Of a stretch of 64,000 nt of DNA, positions 18,722-28,019 are shown in pieces. Origin of the DNA: Burkholderia territorii (lineage in GTDB: Bacteria; Pseudomonadota; Gammaproteobacteria; Burkholderiales; Burkholderiaceae); the NCBI RefSeq assembly GCF_902833055.1, contig NZ_CADFEJ010000004.1, positions 372,001 to 436,000 of the forward strand, given 5' to 3'. Numbering within the stretch: position 1 is the stretch's first letter; the number at the start of each line of letters is the position of its first letter. The translations under genes and the position numbers were made by a program. The notes below the pieces were generated by a model. It saw only the letters and a list, made by a program, of their open reading frames with translations. It searched no databases and was not told the DNA's origin.

Positions 18722-19450
18722 TCATTCCTCGACGATGACGGCGTTCGTATACACCTCCTGCACGTCGTCGAGGTTCTCGAGCGCGTCCAGGAGCTTCTGC
18801 ATCTTTGCCGCGTCGTCGCCGGTGAATTCGACTTCGTTCTGCGGCTTCATCGTCACTTCGGCGAGCTCGGCCTTGAAGCCCGCCGCTTCGAGCGCGTCCT
18901 TCACGGCCGAGAAGGCCTGCCAGTCGCACAGCACTTCGATCGAGCCGTCGTCGTTCGTGCTGACGTCGTCCGCGCCGGCTTCGAGCGCCGCTTCCATCAG
19001 CGCGTCTTCCGACGTGCCGGGCGCGAACAGGAACTGACCGACGTGATCGAACATGAACGCGACCGAACCGTCGGTGCCCATGTTGCCGCCGAACTTCGAG
19101 AATGCGTGACGGACTTCCGCGACCGTGCGGGTGCGGTTGTCGGTCAGCGTGTCGACGATGATCGCCGCGCCGCCGATGCCGTAGCCTTCGTAGCGGATTT
19201 CTTCGTAGTTCGCGCCGTCCGCGCCGCCGACGCCGCGGTCGATCGCGCGCTTGACGTTGTCTTTCGGCATGTTCGCGTCGGCCGCCTTGTCGACGGCGAG
19301 ACGCAGACGCGGGTTCGAGCTGGCGTCGCCGCCGCCGAGGCGGGCCGCGACCTGGATTTCCTTGATCAGGCGGGTCCAGATCTTGCCGCGCTTCGCGTCG
19401 GCCGCTGCCTTCTTATGCTTGATGTTGGCCCATTTCGAATGACCAGCCAT
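18722..19450 (-). CDS. yebC: YebC/PmpR family regulator
   Basis: A 242-residue YebC-type protein. The N-terminus [20 protein letters not shown] is invariant in the family. The middle holds [20 protein letters not shown] and the C-terminus is acidic. Long annotated as transcription regulators (PmpR represses quorum sensing in Pseudomonas), YebC proteins have also been tied to translation of proline-rich stretches. No operon partner is obvious; purD lies beyond a terminator. Confidence 0.93.
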   Translation of the reverse strand: MAGHSKWANIKHKKAAADAKRGKIWTRLIKEIQVAARLGGGDASSNPRLRLAVDKAADANMPKDNVKRAIDRGVGGADGANYEEIRYEGYGIGGAAIIVDTLTDNRTRTVAEVRHAFSKFGGNMGTDGSVAFMFDHVGQFLFAPGTSEDALMEAALEAGADDVSTNDDGSIEVLCDWQAFSAVKDALEAAGFKAELAEVTMKPQNEVEFTGDDAAKMQKLLDALENLDDVQEVYTNAVIVEE

Positions 19451-19667
19451 ACCTTTCTCCGTGCCCGGGCGCGCTGCGCGGGCGATTGTGCCAATGTGTC
19501 GTTGAATCGGCGGCCGTCTGGGCGGGCGTGATGCCGCGGGGCCGCGCGTGTCGAGTGGATCGTGATTTTATCACGCGGCGACTGTCGCTTCGGGGCCGCC
19601 GTGCATGGCCGAACGGCCGGGAGGGCCGCCCGGCGCGCCGGGCCGCGCGGCCCGGCCGCGGCACGCG

Positions 19668-20318
19668 TCAGTTCTTGGTGCCGAACAGGCGGTCGCCCGC
19701 GTCGCCCAGGCCCGGCACGATGTACGCATGCTCGTTCAGGTGCGAGTCGAGCGACGCGACGAACAGCTTCACGTCCGGGTGCGCGTCCTGGAACACCTGC
19801 ACGCCCTCGGGAGCCGCGACCAGCGCGACGAACATGATGTTCGCGGCCGGCACGTTGCGGCGCTTGAGCACGTCGACCGCGTGCACGGCCGAATAACCGG
19901 TCGCGACCATCGGATCGCACAGGATGAAGATGCGATCCTCGAGATCGGGCAGGCGCACCAGGTATTCGACCGGGCGGTGATCCTCGGCGCGATAGACGCC
20001 GATGTGGCCGACGCGCGCGGACGGCACCAGGTCGAGCAGGCCGTCCGACATCCCGATGCCGGCGCGCAGCACGGGCACGATCGCGAGCTTCTTGCCCGCG
20101 ATCACCGGCGCGTCGACCGCCACGAGCGGGGTTTCGACCCGCTTCGTCGTGATCGGCAGGTTGCGGGTGATCTCGTAGCCCATCAGCAGCGTGATCTCGC
20201 GCAGCAGTTCGCGGAACGTGCGCGTCGACGTGTCCTTGTCGCGCATGTGGGTCAGCTTGTGCTGGATCAGCGGGTGATCGGTGATGAAGAGATTCGGGAA
20301 ACGGCTGTCCTGTTTCAT
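19668..20318 (-). CDS. upp: Uracil phosphoribosyltransferase
   Basis: A 216-residue UPRTase that salvages uracil to UMP using PRPP. Family blocks are [31 protein letters not shown], the PRPP loop [20 protein letters not shown] and the C-terminal [12 protein letters not shown]. The start at 20318 ([11 protein letters not shown]) is set by the conserved beginning; an upstream in-frame ATG adds a non-conserved lead. It is transcribed divergently from the SDR gene to its right. Confidence 0.95.
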
Positions 20319-20531
20319 GACGGGGTGCCTTGGCGGCAAAAGGGGATCGGGGGCGGCGCCAGGCCGACCATCGCTTGTGGCCGCAATTTTACCAAGGCGC
20401 GCCACGTGATCCGGATATTATCGACGTCTCACGAAAATCCGCGCGCCGTGCGCGCCCGTACCCGACCGCTCGCCCGTTCCGGCAACGCGGCGGGGGCTCG
20501 GCCGGCGCGCGTCGCCACAAGGGAATCGACG

Positions 20532-21311
20532 ATGGATCTCGGCATCGCAGGAAAGACCGCGCTCGTGTGCGCGGCGAGCAAGGGCCTCGGTCGCGGCTGC
20601 GCGGAAGCGCTGGCCGCCGAGGGCGTGAATCTCGTGATCGTCGCGCGCACGCGCGACACGCTGGAGCAAACCGCGCAGGAGATCCGCGCCGGGTCGACCG
20701 TGTCGGTCACCGCCGTCGCGTGCGACATCACGACGCCCGACGGCCGCGCGGCCGCGCTCGCCGCGTGCCCGCAGCCGGACATTCTCGTGACGAATGCCGG
20801 CGGGCCGCCGCCCGGCGACTTCCGCGATTTCTCGCACGACGACTGGATCCGCGCGCTGGAGTCGAACATGCTGACGCCGATCGAGCTGATCCGCGCGACC
20901 GTCGACGGGATGATCGCGCGCGGCTTCGGCCGGATCGTCAACATCACCAGTTCGGCCGTGAAGGCGCCGATCGACGTGCTCGCGCTGTCCAACGGCGCGC
21001 GCTCGGGGCTGACCGGCTTCGTCGCGGGGCTGTCGCGCAAGGTCGCGGGGCAGGGCGTGACCATCAACAACCTGCTGCCCGGGCTGTTCGACACCGACCG
21101 GATCGCGACGACGCTCGCGGCCTCGGCGAAGGCGCAGGGCGTGACGGTCGACGAGATGCGCGCGCGGCGCGCGAAGGAAATCCCGGCCGGGCGCCTCGGC
21201 ACGCGCGCCGAATTCGGCGCGGCGTGCGCGTTCCTCTGCAGCGTGCACGCCGGCTATATCACCGGGCAGAACTGGCTGCTCGACGGCGGCGCGTATCCGG
21301 GCACGTTCTGA
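20532..21311 (+). CDS. SDR-fold protein lacking the catalytic Tyr/Lys
   Basis: A 259-residue Rossmann protein of the short-chain dehydrogenase/reductase superfamily. The cofactor loop is [15 protein letters not shown], with [12 protein letters not shown] as the NAG motif. After the serine segment [14 protein letters not shown], the place of the usual YxxxK reads LSNGA, so both the catalytic tyrosine and lysine are absent. The C-terminal [13 protein letters not shown] matches 3-oxoacyl-ACP-reductase-like SDRs. The start at ATG 20532 follows AAGGGA. It is divergent from upp and 55 bases upstream of mgsA. It is either a non-catalytic binder or uses a different mechanism. Confidence 0.8.
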   Translation: MDLGIAGKTALVCAASKGLGRGCAEALAAEGVNLVIVARTRDTLEQTAQEIRAGSTVSVTAVACDITTPDGRAAALAACPQPDILVTNAGGPPPGDFRDFSHDDWIRALESNMLTPIELIRATVDGMIARGFGRIVNITSSAVKAPIDVLALSNGARSGLTGFVAGLSRKVAGQGVTINNLLPGLFDTDRIATTLAASAKAQGVTVDEMRARRAKEIPAGRLGTRAEFGAACAFLCSVHAGYITGQNWLLDGGAYPGTF

Positions 21312-21366
21312 TGCGCGCGACGCCATTCGCACCTACGACAACGATCGAATCACGAAGGAACCGGAG

Positions 21367-21759
21367 ATGAGCAAACCCCGCATCGCATTGATCGCGCACG
21401 ACGCGAAGAAGGACGAGATCGTCGCGCTCGCGGGCCAGTACCGCGAGACGCTCGCGCAATGCAGGCTGGTCGGAACGGGCACGACGGGCGGCCGCATCGC
21501 GGCCGCGCATGGCCTGGAGGTCGAGCGCAAGCTGTCGGGGCCGCTCGGCGGCGACCTGCAGATCGGCGCGGAACTGGCCGAAGGCCGCGTCGACATCGTC
21601 GTGTTCCTGCGTGACCCGATGACCGCGCAGCCGCACGATCCGGACATCACCGCGCTGGTGCGCGCGTGCGACGTGCACGACGTGCCGGTCGCGACGAACG
21701 TGGCGACCGCGCGGATGCTGCTCGACGATCTGGCGCGGATCATGCAGGACGTTTGCTAG
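21367..21759 (+). CDS. mgsA: Methylglyoxal synthase
   Basis: A 130-residue MgsA, which converts dihydroxyacetone phosphate to methylglyoxal and phosphate as a bypass of lower glycolysis. Conserved features are [17 protein letters not shown] at the N-terminus, the phosphate-binding [16 protein letters not shown], and the catalytic-aspartate region [17 protein letters not shown] good AAGGA/GGAG ribosome site precedes ATG 21367. It lies in the same direction as the SDR gene before it. Confidence 0.94.
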   Translation: MSKPRIALIAHDAKKDEIVALAGQYRETLAQCRLVGTGTTGGRIAAAHGLEVERKLSGPLGGDLQIGAELAEGRVDIVVFLRDPMTAQPHDPDITALVRACDVHDVPVATNVATARMLLDDLARIMQDVC

Positions 21760-21942
21760 CCCGTCGCCAGGCCGATTGCCCTTACTGACGGCAGGGCCAT
21801 GCACGCTGCGCAGTGACGCGCGAGAATCGGGCGTCGCGACGTGCCCCGGCCGCCGGTCCCGTACCGATCGTGCCGGCCCGCGCCGGCGGCCCGAATATCC
21901 GTTGACCGAGATTCGGAAACTTCAGAAACGAGGAGCGAAACG

Positions 21943-22917
21943 ATGCCGAAAGCAATCCGATACGACCAGCCGGGCGGCCCGGACGTGATGAAGTGGGTCG
22001 ATGTCGAGGTCGGCGCGCCGAAGGCGGGCGAAGTCCGGATCCGGCAGCATGCGGTCGGGCTCAACTACATCGACGTGTATTTCCGCACCGGCCTCTATCC
22101 GCAGCCGCTGCCCGGCGGCCTCGGGATGGAGGCGGCGGGCGAGGTGACGGCCGTCGGCGACGGCGTGACCGCGCTCAAGGCGGGCGACCGCGTCGCCTAT
22201 GTCGGGCAGCCGCCGGGCGCGTATGCGCAGGAGCGCGTGATGCCGGCCGAGCGGCTCGTGAAGTTGCCCGACGGGATCAGCTACGACGACGCGGCATCGG
22301 TGATGCTGCAGGGGCTGACCGCGCACTACCTGCTGCGCCGCACGTACCCGGTGAAAGCCGGTGACACGATCCTCATCCACGCGGCGGCCGGCGGCGTCGG
22401 CCTGCTCGTGTGCCAGTGGGCGAAGGCGCTCGGCGCGACGGTGATCGGGACGGTCGGCTCCGACGAGAAGGCCGCGCTCGCGAAAGCGCACGGCTGCGAT
22501 CATCCGATCGTCTACACGCGCGAGAACTTCACGCAGCGCGTGAAGGAGATCACGCACGGCGCGGGCGTGCCGGTCGTCTACGATTCGATCGGCAAGGACA
22601 CCTACGTCGGTTCGCTCGACTGTCTCGCGCCGCTCGGCTATTTCGTCAGCTTCGGCAATGCATCGGGCCCGCTGCCGCCGATCGACTCGAAGGAATTCTC
22701 GTCGCGCGGCTCGCTGTTCTTCACGCGGCCGACGCTGTTCTCGTACATCGCGAAGCGTGCGGATCTCGAGTCCGCGGCCGCCGAGCTGTTCGACGTGATC
22801 CTGTCGGGCAAGGTGAAGACCAGCATCAACCAGCGCTATCCGCTCGCGGAAGTCGGCCGCGCGCATGCCGACCTCGAGTCGCGCAAGACGACCGGCTCGA
22901 CGATCCTCGTTCCGTGA
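21943..22917 (+). CDS. Quinone oxidoreductase (zeta-crystallin/QorA type)
   Basis: A 324-residue zinc-independent medium-chain dehydrogenase/reductase. The N-terminal GroES-like domain has MPKAIRYDQPGGPDVMKWVD and GLNYIDVYFRTGLYP, and the NADPH-binding Rossmann domain has ILIHAAAGGVGLLVCQWAKA. The tyrosine of YIDVYFR and the lack of zinc ligands fit NADPH:quinone reductases. GAGGAG precedes ATG 21943. A second, distant paralogue is at 62470. The physiological quinone or enone is unknown. Confidence 0.88.
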   Translation: MPKAIRYDQPGGPDVMKWVDVEVGAPKAGEVRIRQHAVGLNYIDVYFRTGLYPQPLPGGLGMEAAGEVTAVGDGVTALKAGDRVAYVGQPPGAYAQERVMPAERLVKLPDGISYDDAASVMLQGLTAHYLLRRTYPVKAGDTILIHAAAGGVGLLVCQWAKALGATVIGTVGSDEKAALAKAHGCDHPIVYTRENFTQRVKEITHGAGVPVVYDSIGKDTYVGSLDCLAPLGYFVSFGNASGPLPPIDSKEFSSRGSLFFTRPTLFSYIAKRADLESAAAELFDVILSGKVKTSINQRYPLAEVGRAHADLESRKTTGSTILVP

Positions 22918-23032
22918 CGCATCCCTTCGTGCCGGCGCCACGCCGGCACGCACCGTGACGGGCGGCGCCGTCCCCCGTCCGTTCCGCCTTCATCCGTCGC
23001 GCCATTCCTGCCTCGTCGCACGCGTTTACGCG

Positions 23033-23087
23033 TTTTTTATACTGCTCCGATCACCTTTGACCCGACCTTTACGCGCGTTCCCATAAG
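23033..23087 (+). promoter_or_regulatory. Possible kdp promoter and KdpE-binding region
   Basis: A T-rich patch TTTTTTATAC (23033-23042), resembling the T-tract that KdpE recognises in E. coli, is followed by TTGACC (23057-23062) and a weak -10 (about 23081-23087). It lies just upstream of the first kdp ORF. The KdpE assignment is by analogy only. Confidence 0.35.
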
Positions 23088-23125
23088 GTTCTAGTCGTCC
23101 GATTTCGACGACGGAGAACACAAAA

Positions 23126-23233
23126 ATGGATGGGGTTTTCATCGGCGCGCTGGTGTTGTTCACCGCGCTGATCCTCGGTTTGCTCGCCGGTTGCGAGAAG
23201 CTCGTGCAATACGGACGCGGGGGGCGCGCATGA
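23126..23233 (+). CDS. Small single-helix membrane protein at head of kdp operon
   Basis: A 35-codon ORF with ribosome site GGAG (23113-23116) and ATG 23126. The product begins [20 protein letters not shown] and ends [15 protein letters not shown]: one hydrophobic helix, then a short basic tail after Gly-Cys-Glu. Its stop overlaps the start of kdpF by four bases (ATGA), so it is translated as the first cistron of the operon. I believe similar small proteins occur before kdpF in other proteobacteria. It may assist KdpFABC assembly, but nothing proves this. Confidence 0.65.
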   Translation: MDGVFIGALVLFTALILGLLAGCEKLVQYGRGGRA

Positions 23234-23322
23234 CCTGGATGCTTTGGCTCGCGGGTGCCTCGACGGCCCTGCTGTTCGCGTATCTCGTCTTTGCGCTGCT
23301 GCGCGCGGAGGACATCGAATGA
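23230..23322 (+). CDS. kdpF: KdpF, small subunit of the K+-transporting ATPase
   Basis: A 30-residue single-span peptide, [20 protein letters not shown] then [10 protein letters not shown]. It resembles E. coli KdpF (29 residues, same YLV-ALL-AE ending), which stabilises the KdpABC complex in the membrane. It overlaps the upstream small ORF and kdpA by four bases each, giving strict translational coupling through three successive ATGA junctions. Confidence 0.88.
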   Translation: MTWMLWLAGASTALLFAYLVFALLRAEDIE

Positions 23323-25124
23323 ACGCGAACAACCTGTTGCAGATGCTGCTGTTCATCGTCGTGCTGCTCGCGGCGGCGGTGCCGGTCGCGCGCTACCTGA
23401 CGGGCGTGATGGACGGCAGCTCGCGCGTCGTGCGCGTGTTCGGGCCGCTCGAGCGCGTGCTGTACCGCATCGCCGGCGTCGACGCCGGCACCGAAATGAA
23501 CTGGAAGCAGTATGCGATCGCCACGATCGCGTTCAACGCGCTCGGTGCGCTGTTCCTGTACGGCCTGCTGCGCCTGCAGGGCTTCCTGCCCGGCAATCCG
23601 CAGCAATTCGGCGCGATGACGGCCGACGGCGCGTTCAACACGGCCGTGAGCTTCGTCACCAACACGAACTGGCAGGACTACACGCCCGAGCAGACCGTCA
23701 GCTATCTGACGCAGATGCTCGGCCTCACCGTGCAGAACTTCCTGTCGGCGGCGACCGGCATCGTCGTCGTGATCGCGCTGATTCGCGGCTTCGCGCGCCA
23801 TACCGCGCAGACGATCGGCAACTTCTGGGTCGACCTCACGCGCGTGACGATGTACGTGCTGGTGCCGATGGCCGCGCTCGTCGCCGCGCTGCTGATGAGC
23901 CAGGGCGTGATCCAGAACATGAAGGCGTACCAGGACGTGCCGGTGCTGCAGGCGAGCACGTATGCGGCGCCGAAGCTCGACGCGCAGGGCAACGCGGTGA
24001 AGGACGAAAAGGGCAACCCGGTGACGGTGCCGACCCCGCTCGTGAAGCAGACGCTCGCGATGGGCCCGGTCGCGTCGCAGGAAGCGATCAAGATGCTCGG
24101 CACCAACGGCGGCGGCTTCTTCAACGCGAACTCCGCGCACCCGTACGAGAACCCGACGCCGTTCGCGAACTTCGTGCAGATCTTCTCGATCCTGATCATC
24201 CCGGCCGCGTTGTGTCTCGTGTTCGGCCGCATGATCGGCGACCGCCGGCAGGGCATCGCGGTGCTCGCGGCGATGACGGTCGCGTTCGCGATCGCGATCG
24301 GCGTCGAGGTCAGCGCCGAGCAGGCAGGCAACCCGACGCTCGCCGCGCTGCACGTCGACCAGTCGACGAGCGCGCTGCAGCCGGGCGGCAACATGGAAGG
24401 CAAGGAAACGCGCTTCGGCATCGCGCAGACCGGCATCTTCACGGTCGCGACGACGGCCGCGTCGTGCGGTGCGGTCGACACGATGCACGATTCGCTGACG
24501 CCGCTCGGCGGTCTCGTGCCGATGTTGCTGATGCAGCTCGGCGAGGTGATCTACGGCGGGGTCGGCTCCGGCCTCTACGGGATGCTCGTGTTCGCGCTGC
24601 TCGCGGTGTTCGTCGCCGGCCTGATGATCGGCCGCACGCCCGAATACGTCGGCAAGAAGATCGAGTCGTACGAGATGAAGATGGTGTCGATCGTCGTGCT
24701 GCTCACGCCGCTGCTCGTGCTGGTCGGCACGTCGATCGCGGTGCTGGCGGACGCCGGCCGTGCCGGCATCGCGAACCCGGGCCCGCACGGCTTCTCGGAA
24801 ATCCTGTACGCGTTCAGCTCGGCCGCGAACAACAACGGCAGCGCGTTCGCGGGCCTGACGGTCGGCACGCCGTTCTACAACTGGATGACCGCGATCGCGA
24901 TGTGGTTCGGCCGCTTCGGCACGATCGTGCCGGTGCTGGCGATCGCCGGCTCGCTCGCCGCGAAGAAGCGCATCGCGGTGACGAGCGGCACGCTGCCGAC
25001 CCACGGCCCGCTGTTCGTCGTGCTGCTGCTCGGCACCGTGATGCTGGTCGGCGCGCTGACGTACGTGCCGGCGCTCGCGCTCGGCCCGGGCGTCGAGCAT
25101 CTGATGATGTGGCTGGGCGCGTGA
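23319..25124 (+). CDS. kdpA: Potassium-transporting ATPase subunit KdpA
   Basis: A 601-residue channel-like subunit that binds and selects K+ in the periplasmic half of the membrane. Pore-loop segments are visible: [49 protein letters not shown] and [15 protein letters not shown], the four selectivity-filter regions of the superfamily of K+ transporters. About ten hydrophobic helices span the chain. ATG 23319 overlaps kdpF and is preceded by GGAGG. Confidence 0.96.
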   Translation: MNANNLLQMLLFIVVLLAAAVPVARYLTGVMDGSSRVVRVFGPLERVLYRIAGVDAGTEMNWKQYAIATIAFNALGALFLYGLLRLQGFLPGNPQQFGAMTADGAFNTAVSFVTNTNWQDYTPEQTVSYLTQMLGLTVQNFLSAATGIVVVIALIRGFARHTAQTIGNFWVDLTRVTMYVLVPMAALVAALLMSQGVIQNMKAYQDVPVLQASTYAAPKLDAQGNAVKDEKGNPVTVPTPLVKQTLAMGPVASQEAIKMLGTNGGGFFNANSAHPYENPTPFANFVQIFSILIIPAALCLVFGRMIGDRRQGIAVLAAMTVAFAIAIGVEVSAEQAGNPTLAALHVDQSTSALQPGGNMEGKETRFGIAQTGIFTVATTAASCGAVDTMHDSLTPLGGLVPMLLMQLGEVIYGGVGSGLYGMLVFALLAVFVAGLMIGRTPEYVGKKIESYEMKMVSIVVLLTPLLVLVGTSIAVLADAGRAGIANPGPHGFSEILYAFSSAANNNGSAFAGLTVGTPFYNWMTAIAMWFGRFGTIVPVLAIAGSLAAKKRIAVTSGTLPTHGPLFVVLLLGTVMLVGALTYVPALALGPGVEHLMMWLGA

Positions 25125-25178
25125 TGCGCGCGCACATGGCGACACCTTGCAAAGACTGAAGAGATTGAAGAGATCGCA

Positions 25179-27263
25179 ATGACTCAACATTCCGCAACAC
25201 GATCCATGTTCGATCCGGCGCTGCTGCGCCCGGCGATCGTGGATTCGTTCAAGAAACTCACGCCGCGCACGCAGTTCCGCAACCCGGTGATGTTCTGCGT
25301 GTACGTCGGCAGCATCCTGACCACGATCCTGTGGATCGCGGCGCTTGCCGGCCAGGCCGAGGCGCCGGCGGGCTTCATCCTCGCGATCGCGCTGTGGCTG
25401 TGGTTCACGGTGCTGTTCGCGAACTTCGCCGAAGCGCTCGCCGAAGGGCGCTCGAAGGCGCAGGCCGCATCGCTGCGCAGCGCGAAGAAGGACGTGATGG
25501 CGAAGAAGCTCAACGAGCCGCATCCGAAGTCGCCGATCCGCATCACGACCGCGTCCGACCTGCGCCGCGGCGACGTCGTGCTGGTCGAGGCCGGCGACGT
25601 GATCCCGGCCGACGGCGAAGTCGTCGAGGGCGTCGCGTCGGTCGACGAATCGGCGATCACCGGCGAATCCGCGCCGGTGATCCGCGAATCGGGCGGCGAC
25701 TTCTCGTCGGTGACGGGCGGCACGCGCGTGCTGTCCGACTGGATCGTCGTGAAGGTCACGGCGAACCCCGGCGAGGCGTTCCTCGACCGGATGATCGCGA
25801 TGGTCGAAGGCGCGAAGCGCAAGAAGACGCCGAACGAGGTCGCGCTGACGATCCTGCTCGTCGCGCTGACGATCGTGATGCTGCTCGCGACCGCGACGCT
25901 GCTGCCGTTCTCGATGTTCTCGGTCGAAGCGATGAAGGCCGGTCACGTGGTGACGATCACCGCGCTCGTCGCGCTGCTGGTGTGCCTGATCCCGACGACG
26001 ATCGGCGGCCTGCTGTCCGCGATCGGCGTGGCCGGGATGAGCCGGATGATGCAGGCGAACGTGATCGCGACGTCGGGCCGCGCGGTGGAGGCGGCGGGCG
26101 ACGTCGACGTGCTGCTGCTCGACAAGACCGGCACGATCACGCTCGGCAACCGCCAGGCGTCGACGTTCGTGCCCGCGCCGGGCGTGACCGAGGAAGCGCT
26201 GGCCGACGCCGCGCAGCTGTCGTCGCTCGCCGACGAAACACCGGAAGGCCGCAGTATCGTCGTGCTGGCCAAGGAGCGCTTCAACATCCGCCAGCGCGAC
26301 ATGGCGCAACTGCATGCGACGTTCCTCGGCTTCTCCGCGCAGACGCGGATGAGCGGCGTCGATCTGCCCGGCCGCGAGATCCGCAAGGGCGCGGCCGATG
26401 CGATTCGCCGCTACGTCGAGGCGCACGGCAGCCGCTTTCCGGAGGACGTGCGCCGCGCGGTCGACGACGTCGCGCGCCGCGGCAGCACGCCGCTCGTCGT
26501 GGCCGACCTGCACGACGGCGTCGCGCGCGTGCTGGGCGTGATCGAGCTGAAGGACATCGTGAAGGGCGGCATCAAGGAGCGCTTCGCGGAGCTGCGCAAG
26601 ATGGGCATCAAGACCGTGATGGTGACGGGCGACAACCGCCTCACCGCCGCGGCGATCGCGGCCGAGGCCGGCGTCGACGACTTCCTCGCGGAAGCGACGC
26701 CGGAAACCAAGCTCGCGACGATCCGCGAGCACCAGGCGGCGGGGCGCCTCGTCGCGATGACGGGCGACGGCACCAACGACGCGCCGGCGCTCGCGCAGGC
26801 CGACGTGGCGGTCGCGATGAACACCGGCACGCAAGCGGCGAAGGAAGCCGGCAACATGGTCGATCTCGATTCGAACCCGACGAAGCTGATCGAGATCGTC
26901 GAGATCGGCAAGCAGATGCTGATGACGCGCGGCTCGCTGACGACGTTCTCGATCGCGAACGACATCGCGAAGTATTTCGCGATCATCCCGGCCGCGTTCG
27001 TGACGACGTACCCGCAGCTGCGCGTGCTCGACATCATGCATCTGAGCTCGCCGGCGTCGGCGATCCTGTCGGCGGTGATCTTCAATGCGCTGATCATCGT
27101 CGCGCTGATCCCGCTCGCGCTGAAGGGCGTCACTTACCGGCCGCTCGGCGCCGCGTCGCTGCTGCGCCGCAACCTGCTGGTGTACGGCCTCGGCGGCGTG
27201 CTGCTGCCGTTCCCGTTCATCAAGCTGATCGACATGACGCTCGCCGCGCTCGGCTGGGCCTGA
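25179..27263 (+). CDS. kdpB: Potassium-transporting ATPase subunit KdpB
   Basis: A 694-residue P-type ATPase catalytic subunit that drives K+ uptake by KdpA. Signatures in order are the dephosphorylation loop [13 protein letters not shown], the phosphorylated aspartate Asp315 in [13 protein letters not shown], nucleotide-domain segments, and the hinge [20 protein letters not shown] followed by [20 protein letters not shown]. The length is normal. It lies 54 bases after kdpA and 27 before kdpC. Confidence 0.97.
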   Translation: MTQHSATRSMFDPALLRPAIVDSFKKLTPRTQFRNPVMFCVYVGSILTTILWIAALAGQAEAPAGFILAIALWLWFTVLFANFAEALAEGRSKAQAASLRSAKKDVMAKKLNEPHPKSPIRITTASDLRRGDVVLVEAGDVIPADGEVVEGVASVDESAITGESAPVIRESGGDFSSVTGGTRVLSDWIVVKVTANPGEAFLDRMIAMVEGAKRKKTPNEVALTILLVALTIVMLLATATLLPFSMFSVEAMKAGHVVTITALVALLVCLIPTTIGGLLSAIGVAGMSRMMQANVIATSGRAVEAAGDVDVLLLDKTGTITLGNRQASTFVPAPGVTEEALADAAQLSSLADETPEGRSIVVLAKERFNIRQRDMAQLHATFLGFSAQTRMSGVDLPGREIRKGAADAIRRYVEAHGSRFPEDVRRAVDDVARRGSTPLVVADLHDGVARVLGVIELKDIVKGGIKERFAELRKMGIKTVMVTGDNRLTAAAIAAEAGVDDFLAEATPETKLATIREHQAAGRLVAMTGDGTNDAPALAQADVAVAMNTGTQAAKEAGNMVDLDSNPTKLIEIVEIGKQMLMTRGSLTTFSIANDIAKYFAIIPAAFVTTYPQLRVLDIMHLSSPASAILSAVIFNALIIVALIPLALKGVTYRPLGAASLLRRNLLVYGLGGVLLPFPFIKLIDMTLAALGWA

Positions 27264-27290
27264 TGCGCCGTACCTGAAGGAAGAACCATC

Positions 27291-27872
27291 ATGAAATCGT
27301 TGATTCGCCCGCTCGTCGTGATCTTCGTCGTACTGACCGTCGTGACGGGGCTCGCATACCCGGCCGCGATGACCGTGTTCGGCCAGGCCGTGTTTCCGTC
27401 GCAGGCGAACGGCAGCCTGCTCGAGAAGGACGGCAAGGCGGTCGGCTCCGCGCTGATCGGCCAGTCGTTCGATGCGCCGAAGTATTTCTGGGGCCGGCTG
27501 TCCGCCACGTCGCCGATGCCGTACAACGCGACCGGCTCCGGCGGCTCGAACCTGGGCCCGCTGAACCCGTCGCTCGCCGACCAGGTGAAGGCGCGCATCG
27601 CCGCGCTGCGCGACGCGGGCACCGACATGTCGAAGCCCGTGCCGGTCGACCTCGTGACGGCGTCGGCGAGCGGCCTCGATCCGGAGATCACGCCGGCCGC
27701 CGCCGCGTACCAGGTCGAGCGTGTCGCGAAGGCGCGCAACCTGACGGCCGGCGCGGTCGCGCAGCTCGTGGCCGCGAACACGACGGGCCGCCAGTTCGGC
27801 GTGCTCGGCGAGCCGCGCGTGAACGTGCTGAAGCTGAACCTCGCGCTCGATGCGGCGCAGGCCGCGCACTGA
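27291..27872 (+). CDS. kdpC: Potassium-transporting ATPase subunit KdpC
   Basis: A 193-residue accessory subunit with one N-terminal membrane helix ([20 protein letters not shown]) and a periplasmic domain. Conserved parts are [33 protein letters not shown] and [20 protein letters not shown]. It joins KdpA to KdpB and is thought to raise K+ affinity. AAGGA precedes ATG 27291. An intrinsic terminator follows before kdpD. Confidence 0.96.
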   Translation: MKSLIRPLVVIFVVLTVVTGLAYPAAMTVFGQAVFPSQANGSLLEKDGKAVGSALIGQSFDAPKYFWGRLSATSPMPYNATGSGGSNLGPLNPSLADQVKARIAALRDAGTDMSKPVPVDLVTASASGLDPEITPAAAAYQVERVAKARNLTAGAVAQLVAANTTGRQFGVLGEPRVNVLKLNLALDAAQAAH

Positions 27873-27928
27873 GCGCATGCGGCAACCGGCGTCCGGCGCG
27901 GCCCGATCCGCGCCGGGCGCGTCTTTCC

Positions 27929-27956
27929 GACGGCGCATGCGCCGTCTTTGCCTTTT
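27929..27956 (+). terminator. Terminator between kdpC and kdpD
   Basis: The perfect palindrome GACGGCGCATGCGCCGTC (27929-27946) is followed by TTTGCCTTTT. It should reduce read-through from kdpFABC into kdpDE. Confidence 0.6.
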
Positions 27957-28019
27957 GCGGCGATTTGGAACAACAATGACAGTACTCGTTCGCCATCTCG
28001 CGCTTCGCCTTCCTGACGC

